Positions 41,255-49,497 of a stretch of DNA of 64,000 nucleotides are shown in pieces. A program made the translations under genes and the position numbers. How positions within the stretch are numbered: the stretch's first letter is position 1; each line of letters starts with the position of its first letter. The notes beneath the pieces were generated by a model. The model saw nothing but the letters and a program-made list of their open reading frames with translations. It had not been told where the DNA came from and searched no databases. The DNA comes from Rhizobium sp. R711. Its GTDB lineage: Bacteria; Pseudomonadota; Alphaproteobacteria; Rhizobiales; Rhizobiaceae. Location of the stretch: NCBI RefSeq assembly GCF_002211365.1, contig NZ_LOKZ01000039.1, forward strand, positions 62,001 to 126,000. Direction: 5' to 3'.

Positions 41255-43732
41255 ATGACTGCACTCTCGCCGTTCGAAAAAAGCACATCGATACCCATTC
41301 CGACCGAGTTCGAAATCGACGGCATGTCATGTGCATCCTGCGTCGCCCGCGTGGAGAGGGCGATTTGGGCTCTTCCAGGTGTCAACACCGCATCGGTCAA
41401 TCTCGCGACCGAGCGAGCGACGGTGACGTTCAAGGACGTTGTCGATATCGGATCGGTCTTACGCGCGATTGAAAGCGCCGGTTATCAAGCCAAGACCGAG
41501 ACCCGGGAATTCGGCATCGAAGGCATGACATGCGCCTCCTGCGTCGCCAGAGTTGAGAAGGCGCTCAAAGCCGTCCCCGGCGTCATAGACGCATCTGTGA
41601 ACCTGGCGACCGAGCGGGCGACCATTCGGCTCGCTACCAGCGCGGTACAGACATCCGCCCTGGAAACGGCGGTGAGAAATGCTGGCTACGATGTTCGTCG
41701 GCTAGCGGCGACCGCCACGGAAGAACCCAAGGATCATCGCGCGGCCGAAATCTCGAAACTCAAGGCGCTGCTGATCGTCTCCGCTGCCCTGACACTTCCC
41801 CTCTTCCTTCTTGAGATGGGGTCGCACTTCATTCCCGGCGTCCATGAGTTGATCATGGACACCATTGGTATGCGGAACAACCTGTACCTGCAATTCGTCC
41901 TCGCGAGCATCGTCCTGTTTGGTCCCGGCCTGCGCTTCTTCCGGACGGGCGTCCCGAACCTCCTGCGCTGGACGCCTGACATGAACTCGCTGGTCGTTCT
42001 CGGCACGACGGCGGCATGGCTGTATTCGGTCGTGGCGACCTTCGCACCATCGGTGCTGCCCTCTGGGACCGTCAACGTCTACTACGAAGCCGCAGCCGTC
42101 ATCGTAACGTTGATCCTGCTTGGTCGCTTCCTCGAAGCTCGTGCCAAGGGCCAGACCAGCCAGGCCATCAAACGGCTAATCGGCCTCCAGGCAAAGACCG
42201 CCTTCGTCTCGCGCAACGGTGAGTTTGTCGAAATCCGGATCGAAGATGTAGTCGTCGGTGATCTTGTCCGCATCAGGCCGGGAGAGAAGGTACCGGTCGA
42301 CGGTGTCGTCGTGACCGGCATTTCCTATGTCGATGAGTCCATGATCACGGGCGAGCCGGTACCAGTCGAAAAGGCTGTCGACAGTGAAGTTGTTGGTGGG
42401 ACGATCAACACGAATGGCGTTTTCACCTTCACGGCAACAAAGGTGGGCAGCGACACACTGCTGGCGCAGATCATCAAGATGGTCGAGGCCGCCCAAGGAT
42501 CGAAACTGCCAATTCAGGCCTTAGTCGACAAGGTGACCGGCTGGTTCGTACCGGCGGTCATTCTGGCAGGAGCACTCACCTTTGCCGCCTGGTTTGTGCT
42601 TGGCCCGTCGCCTGCCCTGAGTTTTGCCCTCGTCAACGCGGTCGCCGTGCTGATCATCGCCTGCCCATGCGCTATGGGCCTGGCGACACCGACATCGATC
42701 ATGGTCGGGACGGGTCGCGCCGCTGAACTTGGCATCCTGTTCCGGAAAGGCGAAGCACTGCAAAGCCTTCGGGAGGCCGACGTTGTCGCCCTCGACAAGA
42801 CCGGCACGCTCACGAAGGGGCGGCCCGAACTGACCGATATCGATGTCCGCGACGGCTATGCGGAGGCGGAAGTGCTGCAACTGGTCGCCAGCGTCGAAAC
42901 TCTGTCGGAACATCCGATTGCCAAGGCGTTGGCCGCAGCCGCATGGGAACGCGGAATTCGGGTGCTTCCGGTCGCCGACATCCAGGCCAATCCAGGCTTC
43001 GGCATTGAAGGTTCGGTGAACGGCCGCAAGGTTCTCGTGGGTGCTGATCGTGCCTTCCAAAAGGCAGGTATCGACATCAGCAGGTTTAGCGAGAAGGCGG
43101 CCGCCCTTGGCGATCAGGGCAAGTCCCCGCTTTACGCGTCCATCGACGGCAATCTAGCGGCGATCATTGCCGTGTCCGATCCGGTAAAGGAAACGACTCC
43201 AGCGGCTATCTCGGCGCTGCATGCGCTCGGCCTGAAGGTTGCGATGATCACAGGCGACAATAGACGCACAGCCGAAGCCATCGCTCGCCAGCTCGACATC
43301 GACGAGGTCGTGGCCGAGGTGCTGCCCGACGGCAAGGTGGAGGCCGTCAAGCGCCTGAGGACAGATGGGCGGAGTGTCGCCTTCATTGGAGACGGCATCA
43401 ACGATGCTCCGGCATTGACCGAGGCGGACGTCGGCTTGGCCGTCGGCACGGGCACGGACATCGCAATCGAGAGCGCCGACGTCGTGCTGATGTCGGGCGA
43501 TCTGACCGGGGTTCCCAAGGCAATCGCCCTCAGCAAGGCGACAATCGGAAACATCAAGCAGAACCTCTTCTGGGCCTTTGCTTACAACGTCAGCTTGATC
43601 CCGGTGGCGGCAGGCGTGCTTTACCCGGTGAACGGCACGCTGATGTCGCCGATATTCGCAGCAGCAGCCATGGCGATGTCCAGCGTCTTCGTGCTTGGAA
43701 ACGCCTTGCGCCTCCGCTCGGTAAACCCATAA
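41255..43732 (+). CDS. actP: Cu(I)-exporting P1B-type ATPase (ActP/CopA)
   Basis: 825 residues. Two N-terminal HMA domains carry MSCASC (about residues 24-29) and MTCASC (about 90-96). Eight membrane helices follow, with the IACPCAMGLATPTS metal-transport motif at about 470, the phosphorylation site DKTGT at about 514 and GDGINDAPAL at about 711. This is the standard architecture of the copper pumps called ActP in rhizobia and CopA elsewhere: ATP-driven export of Cu(I) from cytoplasm to periplasm. It is preceded by a CueR-type promoter and followed by the cueR gene. Confidence 0.95.
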   Translation: MTALSPFEKSTSIPIPTEFEIDGMSCASCVARVERAIWALPGVNTASVNLATERATVTFKDVVDIGSVLRAIESAGYQAKTETREFGIEGMTCASCVARVEKALKAVPGVIDASVNLATERATIRLATSAVQTSALETAVRNAGYDVRRLAATATEEPKDHRAAEISKLKALLIVSAALTLPLFLLEMGSHFIPGVHELIMDTIGMRNNLYLQFVLASIVLFGPGLRFFRTGVPNLLRWTPDMNSLVVLGTTAAWLYSVVATFAPSVLPSGTVNVYYEAAAVIVTLILLGRFLEARAKGQTSQAIKRLIGLQAKTAFVSRNGEFVEIRIEDVVVGDLVRIRPGEKVPVDGVVVTGISYVDESMITGEPVPVEKAVDSEVVGGTINTNGVFTFTATKVGSDTLLAQIIKMVEAAQGSKLPIQALVDKVTGWFVPAVILAGALTFAAWFVLGPSPALSFALVNAVAVLIIACPCAMGLATPTSIMVGTGRAAELGILFRKGEALQSLREADVVALDKTGTLTKGRPELTDIDVRDGYAEAEVLQLVASVETLSEHPIAKALAAAAWERGIRVLPVADIQANPGFGIEGSVNGRKVLVGADRAFQKAGIDISRFSEKAAALGDQGKSPLYASIDGNLAAIIAVSDPVKETTPAAISALHALGLKVAMITGDNRRTAEAIARQLDIDEVVAEVLPDGKVEAVKRLRTDGRSVAFIGDGINDAPALTEADVGLAVGTGTDIAIESADVVLMSGDLTGVPKAIALSKATIGNIKQNLFWAFAYNVSLIPVAAGVLYPVNGTLMSPIFAAAAMAMSSVFVLGNALRLRSVNP

Positions 43733-43743
43733 CCCATGGAAAG

Positions 43744-43768
43744 CGGGCTGGCCCACCAGGGCCGCCCG
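43744..43768 (+). terminator. Hairpin between actP and cueR
   Basis: CGGGC-T-GGCCC (43744-43754) pairs with GGGCC-GCCCG (43759-43768) around ACCA, with one unpaired base. It lies directly before the AAGGAG of cueR. It may reduce read-through from the strongly induced pump gene. Confidence 0.5.
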
Positions 43769-43784
43769 TTCAAGGAGCTCAAAC

Positions 43785-44252
43785 ATGAATATCGGACAAG
43801 CAGCCAAGGCGAGCGGCGTTTCGGCGAAGATGATCCGCTACTACGAACAGATCAAGCTAATCACGCCCGCTCATCGCACGGAATCGAGTTACCGCACCTA
43901 CACGGACAACGACATTCACACACTGCGCTTCATTCGCCGCGCACGCGATCTCGGATTTTCCGTAGAGCAGATGAAGACCTTGCTTGCTCTGTGGAGGGAC
44001 CGTTCACGTGCCAGTGCAGACGTCAAGACCGTCGCGATGGAGCACATTGCCGAGCTGGAACGGAAGGCTGCTGCCATCCATGCGATGACCGAGACCCTGA
44101 AGCATCTGGCAAACCATTGCCACGGCGACGACCGCCCGGATTGCCCGATCATCGAGGAGTTCGCCAATGCGTCCGGTGGAGACGATATTCCATCGATGAA
44201 CAGTCGCTTTGGTGTCAACGGCCTCAGGCCTGAGCAACCAATGCGCCGGTAA
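43785..44252 (+). CDS. cueR: CueR, MerR-family copper-responsive activator
   Basis: 155 residues. MNIGQAAKASGVSAKMIRYY, then a winged helix, a long dimer helix and the metal loop CHGDDRPDCPI with Cys112 and Cys120, the spacing used by CueR to hold one Cu(I). It should bind the two TTGACC-N19 promoters at 38918 and 41197. AAGGAG lies upstream of the start. The C-terminal tail after the second cysteine is about 35 residues, longer than in enterobacterial CueR. Confidence 0.95.
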   Translation: MNIGQAAKASGVSAKMIRYYEQIKLITPAHRTESSYRTYTDNDIHTLRFIRRARDLGFSVEQMKTLLALWRDRSRASADVKTVAMEHIAELERKAAAIHAMTETLKHLANHCHGDDRPDCPIIEEFANASGGDDIPSMNSRFGVNGLRPEQPMRR

Positions 44253-44254
44253 TC

Positions 44255-44791
44255 CTATTCCGTTCGGTACCGGCTGTGGCAGGTCGTGCAGGTCTGCAGC
44301 ATCAAATGGAAGGCATGCTCTGCGGGAATGGATGAGAGTTGCTCTTCGCTTCGAACATGGGTGCCAAGCGGTCCCCCGCCCATCGGCTCCCCCGGTTTCA
44401 TCCGCATGCTGTCCGGCATTGCCGTTAAATTCTTCTCGGCAGCGACAGCGAGCGCTCCGGCATAGGACTTGAGATCGTCGGCAAGACGGTCGAAGCGCTC
44501 AGGTTCATCGGCGATATTCGGCTTGGCCTTCGAATTCGGAGAAGCGGCTGCCTGCGCAAAATGGCCGATTAATACCTGGCCAGCCTTGCCGCGAATGGTG
44601 TCAGCCGCCCGTCCGAACTCGGCTGCGTGATATGTCGAAGGCTCCTTGAACATGCCAGCGATGAACTTGGCAGCAGCGGCCATTGCCTTCATGTCCGCCT
44701 GGCGCATCGCCACAACGTCCTCAGCGGCGATAGTCTGCGCTGCGGCCAGGGGCAACAAAATCAAACAGCAGGTGATAATTTTGAGCTTCAT
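44255..44791 (-). CDS. Exported class II-like c-type cytochrome
   Basis: 178 residues from ATG 44791 (frame open to 44839). A signal peptide (MKLKIITCCLILLPLAAAQ) is followed by a four-helix-type sequence (RQADMKAMAAAAKFIAGMFK, then IADEPERFDRLADDLKSYAG) and the single haem site CTTCHSRYRTE at the C-terminus. The position of CxxCH at the end is typical of cytochrome c' and c-556. Such proteins bind NO or transfer electrons. A perfect FNR/FixK box 57 bases upstream indicates expression at low oxygen. The gene is convergent with cueR. Confidence 0.88.
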   Translation of the reverse strand: MKLKIITCCLILLPLAAAQTIAAEDVVAMRQADMKAMAAAAKFIAGMFKEPSTYHAAEFGRAADTIRGKAGQVLIGHFAQAAASPNSKAKPNIADEPERFDRLADDLKSYAGALAVAAEKNLTAMPDSMRMKPGEPMGGGPLGTHVRSEEQLSSIPAEHAFHLMLQTCTTCHSRYRTE

Positions 44792-44847
44792 GGCACCTCT
44801 TCGCTCAACGTAAGATGGGCGTACTTGCATATGCGTCACCCTTGAAT

Positions 44848-44861
44848 TTGATCAGGATCAA
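44848..44861. promoter_or_regulatory. FNR/FixK-type box upstream of the cytochrome gene
   Basis: TTGATCAGGATCAA is a perfect TTGAT-N4-ATCAA site in the 155-base gap between the cytochrome gene and the divergent gene at 44947. It could serve either or both genes. Confidence 0.8.
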
Positions 44862-44946
44862 TGTCTTACTTTGAGGCCTCAGCTATCGGCAGACATTGGC
44901 GAGATTCAGCCCGAAACGGCTCACCAGAGGTCAAGGTCGGAAAGAT

Positions 44947-45261
44947 ATGGTCGCGGTCTTCATCGCACTCCTGCTTTTCCTCTCCCCGGCAATGCCAGGT
45001 CTCATGCCGGTGGCTTCTCCGCCGACCTCGCTTCAAGTTTCGGTGGCTCACCTATCTGGCGAGGATTGCGACCCCACGAAGCTTCACCACGCGCCTCAGG
45101 AGTGCTGTGCCCTCCAATGCCAGGTGTTCGTCGCCGAGGCCGTACCCGGCGAGGTTCTTGATCTGCCTGTTTTCGTGGATGTCGCCTACCCGGAACCGGT
45201 TGAACATCTGACCGGCATCGCTGTCCCTCCCTCCGTCGGACCACCCCGCGCTGTCGCTTGA
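44947..45261 (+). CDS. Small exported protein with a CC-x3-C motif
   Basis: About 104 residues from ATG 44947, preceded by GGAAAG; the frame is open from 44896. A hydrophobic signal segment (MVAVFIALLLFLSPAMPGLM) is followed by GEDCDPTKLHHAPQECCALQ and a Val/Pro-rich end. No family recognised. It lies directly upstream of a second P1B ATPase gene and may be a periplasmic metal-binding or leader protein. Confidence 0.6.
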   Translation: MVAVFIALLLFLSPAMPGLMPVASPPTSLQVSVAHLSGEDCDPTKLHHAPQECCALQCQVFVAEAVPGEVLDLPVFVDVAYPEPVEHLTGIAVPPSVGPPRAVA

Positions 45262-45289
45262 TTGATCGAGAGCGGCCGAACCCGGTCGC

Positions 45290-47503
45290 ATGAAGAGACA
45301 ACAGAAAGACGCGGAGTATCCCGTGACATCACCACATCATCACAACCATAACCACATGGTGGGATCGCCACCACCCCCGGTGACCGGCGAGCCGGTCATT
45401 TACACCTGCCCCATGCACCCGCAGATCAGGCAGCCTGGTCCAGGAAATTGCCCGATCTGCGGGATGACCCTTGAGCCCGAAGCCGTGACCGCCGAGGCGG
45501 GTCCGAGCGCCGAGCTGGTCGATATGCAACGTCGGTTCTGGATCGGCCTCGTTCTCGCCCTCCCCGTCGTCGCGTTGGAGATGGGTGGGCATCTCACGAA
45601 CCTGCATATGCTTTTGGGAGCGCACACCGCCAACTGGGTGCAGATGGTGCTCGCGACACCCGTCGTACTATGGGCAGGCTGGCCATTCTTCCAGAGAGGA
45701 TGGCAGTCGCTTGTGACCCGTCATCTCAACATGTTCACCCTGATCGCCATGGGGACCGGCGTTGCCTGGGTTTACAGCACCATGGCAACATTGCGTCCCG
45801 ATATCTTCCCCGAGACGGTCCGCTCGAACGAAGGCGCTGTCGCGGTCTATTTCGAGGCCGCCGCAGTCATCACAGTTCTCGTCCTGTTAGGTCAGGTTCT
45901 GGAGCTTCGAGCCCGCGAGCAAACGGGAGGAGCCATACGGGCGCTTCTCGATCTCGCGCCTAAAATGGCTCGGCGGGTGAAAGTAGATGGCTCTGACGAG
46001 GACGTCAGTTTGGACGCGGTCGCGGTCGGAGATCGCCTTCGCGTTCGCCCCGGTGAAAAGGTGCCTGTCGATGGTGTCCTGTTGGAAGGCAGAAGCTCCG
46101 TCGACGAATCCATGATTACCGGCGAATCCATGCCGGTCACCAAAGAGATGGGCTCGAAACTGATCGGCGGCACGATGAACCAGACTGGCGGGTTCGTCAT
46201 GGAAGCTGGCAAGGTTGGCCGCGACACGATGCTTTCCCAGATCGTTCGGATGGTTGCCGACGCCCAGCGATCCCGCGCTCCGATCCAGCGCCTGGCAGAC
46301 CAGGTATCGGGTTGGTTCGTCCCCGTTGTCATCGTCGTCGCGATTGTTGCGTTCGCCGCCTGGCTGCTTTTCGGACCCGAGCCGCGATTTGCCCACGGGC
46401 TCGTCGCGGCTGTTGCCGTCCTGATCATCGCGTGCCCCTGCGCCCTCGGCCTCGCAACGCCGATGTCAATCATGGTGGGTGTCGGGAGGGGCGCGAGTAT
46501 GGGCATACTGATCAAGAACGCTGAGGCGCTGGAGCGCTTCGAAAAGATCGATACCCTTGTAGTCGACAAGACGGGAACACTGACCGAGGGACGTCCTAAG
46601 CTTACCGCGATCCTCGCTCACGGGCGCTATTTCGAAGACGATGTTCTGAGACTAGCCGCAAGCCTCGAACGTTCTAGCGAGCATCCCCTGGCCCATGCCG
46701 TTGTCAATGCAGCCAAAGAGCGGGATATCGCGTTTGCAGATGCGGAGGACTTCGACAGTCCGGTCGGCAAGGGCGTGACCGGAAAAGTCGACGGCAAGAA
46801 CCTCATACTGGGCAGCCACCGGATCATGGAAGATTCAAACGTTGACGTACTCCCGCTGACGGCTCGAGCCGAACAGCTGCGGGACGAAGGAGCGACGGTC
46901 ATCTTCCTCGCGTCCGACGGGCAACTCGCGGGCCTTCTGGCCATCGCCGATCCCATCAAGGCCACGACGCACCAGGCCGTCCAGCAACTGGTCAAGGAAG
47001 GCGTTCAGGTTGTCATGCTGACGGGAGACAACACCACGACCGCCGCCGCCGTTGCGCGCAAGCTTGGCATCAACAAGGTGGAGGCCGAGGTTCTTCCGCA
47101 GGACAAGAGCAAGATTGTCTCGCAACTCCGCAGCGAGGGACGAGTTGTCGCCATGGCAGGTGACGGGGTCAACGATGCGCCCGCACTCGCCGCAGCCGAT
47201 GTCGGCATCGCGATGGGAACGGGAACAGACGTCGCCATCGAAAGCGCAGGCGTCACCCTTCTCAAAGGCGATCTCCAAGGGATCGCCCGCGCCCAGCAGC
47301 TCAGTCGGGCAACGATGCGTAACATCCGGCAGAACCTGTTTTTCGCCTTCATCTACAATGCCGCAGGAGTCCCCATTGCAGCGGGCGCTCTCTACCCCGC
47401 GTTCGGCATTCTCCTCTCCCCGATCATCGCTGCCGCCGCCATGGCGCTCTCTTCTGTCAGCGTTATCGGCAATTCCCTCAGACTTAGGAGGATCGGTCTA
47501 TGA
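45290..47503 (+). CDS. Heavy-metal P1B ATPase with HMBD and His-rich N-terminus (SilP/CopB-like)
   Basis: Up to 737 residues. A GTG at 45323 with GGAG at good spacing is an alternative start that removes 11. Instead of HMA domains the N-terminus has a His cluster (HHHNHNH) and a heavy-metal-binding domain, YTCPMHPQIRQPGPGNCPIC, at 38-57. The core has IACPCALGLATPMS (about 382), DKTGT (about 426) and GDGVNDAPAL. This is the arrangement of SilP-like and plasmid-borne copper/silver ATPases. It is in an operon with a DUF2933 gene (4-bp overlap) and an SRPBCC gene. Confidence 0.92.
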   Translation: MKRQQKDAEYPVTSPHHHNHNHMVGSPPPPVTGEPVIYTCPMHPQIRQPGPGNCPICGMTLEPEAVTAEAGPSAELVDMQRRFWIGLVLALPVVALEMGGHLTNLHMLLGAHTANWVQMVLATPVVLWAGWPFFQRGWQSLVTRHLNMFTLIAMGTGVAWVYSTMATLRPDIFPETVRSNEGAVAVYFEAAAVITVLVLLGQVLELRAREQTGGAIRALLDLAPKMARRVKVDGSDEDVSLDAVAVGDRLRVRPGEKVPVDGVLLEGRSSVDESMITGESMPVTKEMGSKLIGGTMNQTGGFVMEAGKVGRDTMLSQIVRMVADAQRSRAPIQRLADQVSGWFVPVVIVVAIVAFAAWLLFGPEPRFAHGLVAAVAVLIIACPCALGLATPMSIMVGVGRGASMGILIKNAEALERFEKIDTLVVDKTGTLTEGRPKLTAILAHGRYFEDDVLRLAASLERSSEHPLAHAVVNAAKERDIAFADAEDFDSPVGKGVTGKVDGKNLILGSHRIMEDSNVDVLPLTARAEQLRDEGATVIFLASDGQLAGLLAIADPIKATTHQAVQQLVKEGVQVVMLTGDNTTTAAAVARKLGINKVEAEVLPQDKSKIVSQLRSEGRVVAMAGDGVNDAPALAAADVGIAMGTGTDVAIESAGVTLLKGDLQGIARAQQLSRATMRNIRQNLFFAFIYNAAGVPIAAGALYPAFGILLSPIIAAAAMALSSVSVIGNSLRLRRIGL

Positions 47504-47682
47504 ACTCGCGCACCTGGATTTTAATGGCCGTCTCACTGGGCATCATCGTGTTGTTCTTCGTCTTGCGGGAGCATTGGGCCCACGCACTTGGGATCGCTCC
47601 GTACATTCTGCTTCTCGCGTGCCCCCTGATGCACCTGTTTCACGGCGGGCATGGCGGACATGACCATCGGGACGGCGCGTGA
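47500..47682 (+). CDS. DUF2933 small membrane protein
   Basis: 60 residues with one or two membrane helices (WILMAVSLGIIVLFFVL, ALGIAPYILLLACPLMHLF) and a His/Gly-rich tail (HGGHGGHDHRDGA). It matches DUF2933, small proteins repeatedly found next to copper ATPases and oxidases. The tail could bind metal. The start overlaps the ATPase stop by four bases and the stop overlaps the next gene by four. Confidence 0.85.
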   Translation: MNSRTWILMAVSLGIIVLFFVLREHWAHALGIAPYILLLACPLMHLFHGGHGGHDHRDGA

Positions 47683-48188
47683 TGACCTACGAGGCGTCGG
47701 CTTCAAGTAGCATTGACCTGCTGGCTCCGCCCCAGCAGGTCTTCGCCTTTCTCGATGATCCATCCGTCGTTGGAGCACACATGCAGCGGCCCTCTCTGAT
47801 GATGTTGGGAGCGACGATGGAGTACGATGTCGACCAGGGAAATGGGCAAGTGATTGGCTCCATCATAAAGATGCGCGGCAAAATTCTCGGCATGCACCTG
47901 TTCGTGGAGGAGATTGTTACGGAGTGGCAACCGCCTTGGCGCAAATCCTGGCAGACGCTCGGCAGTCCGAAGCTGCTGGTCATCGACTCCTACCATATGG
48001 GATTTGTCGTCAAACCTATCGCAGTCGGCTCGCGGGTAATCGTCAAAATCGAATACTCGTATTCCCACAGCCCGCTGGGTAGCAAACTCGGCGGCATCCC
48101 GGCAAAAGCCTATGCAAGGTGGTGCGTATCAAAAATGACGACGGAGGCCGGAAACCGCTTCACTCAGGCTCCACGGAACGATCAATAA
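47679..48188 (+). CDS. SRPBCC-fold protein of the copper operon
   Basis: 169 residues; YEASASSSIDLLAPPQQVFA then FLDDPSVVGAHMQ starts a START/SRPBCC hydrophobic-pocket fold, continuing MRGKILGMHLFVEEIVTEWQ and ending in a C-terminal helix. No catalytic residue is evident. Members of this superfamily bind lipids or small aromatic ligands. Its coupling to a metal ATPase gene is seen in other rhizobial metal islands in my recollection, but the role is unknown. A strong terminator follows. Confidence 0.75.
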   Translation: MMTYEASASSSIDLLAPPQQVFAFLDDPSVVGAHMQRPSLMMLGATMEYDVDQGNGQVIGSIIKMRGKILGMHLFVEEIVTEWQPPWRKSWQTLGSPKLLVIDSYHMGFVVKPIAVGSRVIVKIEYSYSHSPLGSKLGGIPAKAYARWCVSKMTTEAGNRFTQAPRNDQ

Positions 48189-48216
48189 CGGGAGGGCCAG
48201 TCTCCAGGCCCTCCCG
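48189..48216. terminator. Bidirectional terminator between convergent operons
   Basis: CGGGAGGGCC (48189-48198) pairs perfectly with GGCCCTCCCG (48207-48216) around an 8-base loop, one base past the stop of the SRPBCC gene and nine bases before the convergent DUF326 gene. Confidence 0.8.
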
Positions 48217-48224
48217 CACTGCCG

Positions 48225-48557
48225 TCAGGCGGCCATCTTTTCGCAGCTCTCGGCGCAACGGCGGCAAGCGTCCACGCAGCTTTCCATGTCACCGATACGT
48301 TCGCAATCGGCAGCGCACTCGCGGCAGATTTCGGCGCACTCACGGCAGGTGTGCTTGTGATGCGGTGTGCCGATCAACATGAAATGGCCTGAGGTCCGGC
48401 ACATTTCCGCGCATGCCATCATCAGGCGGAAATGGTCAGGCTTCGTGTGTTCGCCGCCCATCTCCAGGCAATGGCTCATCGCCATCGAAAGGCACTCCTG
48501 GTAACAGGCCAAGCAGGCTTCGATGCAACGCTTCATTTCTTCCGATTGGTGGTGCAC
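48225..48557 (-). CDS. Four-helix-bundle copper-storage-type protein (Csp/DUF326)
   Basis: 110 residues with 14 or so cysteines in a helical repeat: KRCIEACLACYQECLSMAMS, ACAEMCRTSGHFML, TCRECAEICRECAADC, ESCVDACRRCAESCEK. This CxxxC spacing lines the core of Csp bundles, which can hold many Cu(I) ions. Without a signal peptide it would be a cytoplasmic store (Csp3-like). It is ten bases downstream of the DUF305 gene, probably in one operon. Confidence 0.9.
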   Translation of the reverse strand: MHHQSEEMKRCIEACLACYQECLSMAMSHCLEMGGEHTKPDHFRLMMACAEMCRTSGHFMLIGTPHHKHTCRECAEICRECAADCERIGDMESCVDACRRCAESCEKMAA

Positions 48558-48566
48558 GACCGCCTC

Positions 48567-49025
48567 CTATTTGGCTTCCTTATCGACCCACTTGGTCATG
48601 TCGGCGATTTCCTTCTTCTGGGCGGCAATCACCTTCTTGGCCATTGCCTTGGCCGCCTTGTTGTCGCCGGTCTTCAGCTCGGCCTCGGACATTGTGATCG
48701 CGCCCATGTGGTGGGCGATCATCCCGCAAACGAAAGCCACGTCGGGGTCCTTCTGCATCATTCCCTGCATCATGTTGTCGTGCATCGACTTCATGCCTTC
48801 CATCGCGGCCTTTTGATAGTCGCCCATGTTTTCCATGGGCATATCCATCTTCATGTCGCCGCCGGAAGACATGTCAGTCTTCATGCCGCCGCTGGATGGC
48901 GTGCCCGTTTGGGCCATGTCCATTCCCTTGCATTTCTCGGGATAGATCATCTCCTGGGCCATTGCGGTCGCGGCCAAAGAAAGCAGCGAAGCGGCGACAG
49001 TCGTAACAAGGAGTCTCGTTTTCAT
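48567..49025 (-). CDS. Exported DUF305 protein, Met/His-rich (CopM-like)
   Basis: 152 residues with a signal peptide (MKTRLLVTTVAASLLSLAAT to AMAQ), a Met/Asp-rich linker (MDMAQ, MKTDM, MKMDMPMENMGD) and the DUF305 helices MHDNMMQGMMQKDPDVAF and GMIAHHMGAITMSEAEL. DUF305 proteins such as CopM bind copper in the periplasm. It should buffer copper on the outer side while the Csp protein buffers it inside. Confidence 0.9.
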   Translation of the reverse strand: MKTRLLVTTVAASLLSLAATAMAQEMIYPEKCKGMDMAQTGTPSSGGMKTDMSSGGDMKMDMPMENMGDYQKAAMEGMKSMHDNMMQGMMQKDPDVAFVCGMIAHHMGAITMSEAELKTGDNKAAKAMAKKVIAAQKKEIADMTKWVDKEAK

Positions 49026-49058
49026 CGGTATTCTCCATTGATCGGGTTGATCGAACCG

Positions 49059-49391
49059 TCAGGCCAGAAGCGTCTTCGGCGGCGGATCGATTGGCCTTAT
49101 CAACAAGAGCGGGCTGGCTCGGGGGACCTCTGAGAAGATGACACGCCGCGAATCCAGGACAGTCGCGGCTACAGGTCCGTTCGGGACCACTGGGCAGCAA
49201 TGCATGCCGGTGCAGCAGGTTAGGGAAATGGCCGGACCCGGGCGCACCGCATTCGAGTGGTAGTCATCGGCATGAGCGCAACGATGTTCGAGGCGACTGG
49301 CGGCGACTGCAAATTGACCTAGTCCGGCCGCAGCTAGCGCCAACATCAGCACCGCGAGGAGCCGAACAACTTTGCTACGAAAAACTGTCAC
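49059..49391 (-). CDS. Small exported protein with paired vicinal cysteines
   Basis: 110 residues from GTG 49391 (AAGGAATGCC lies upstream). A signal segment (VVRLLAVLMLALAAAGLGQF) is followed by RCAHADDYHSN and SLTCCTGMHCCPVVP, then a Pro/Leu-rich tail. No family recognised. It precedes the DUF305/Csp operon on the same strand by 34 bases and belongs with the other CC-motif proteins of this island. Confidence 0.6.
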   Translation of the reverse strand: MTVFRSKVVRLLAVLMLALAAAGLGQFAVAASRLEHRCAHADDYHSNAVRPGPAISLTCCTGMHCCPVVPNGPVAATVLDSRRVIFSEVPRASPLLLIRPIDPPPKTLLA

Positions 49392-49497
49392 CGTGGCATT
49401 CCTTGCGCCTCCGGACCGCGAAAAGGGAAACTTGTTCCCTTCCCGGGATATGGATTGGCCGTCGCAGAAGGCAAGCCGAATGGCGCAGTTCCTTGGT

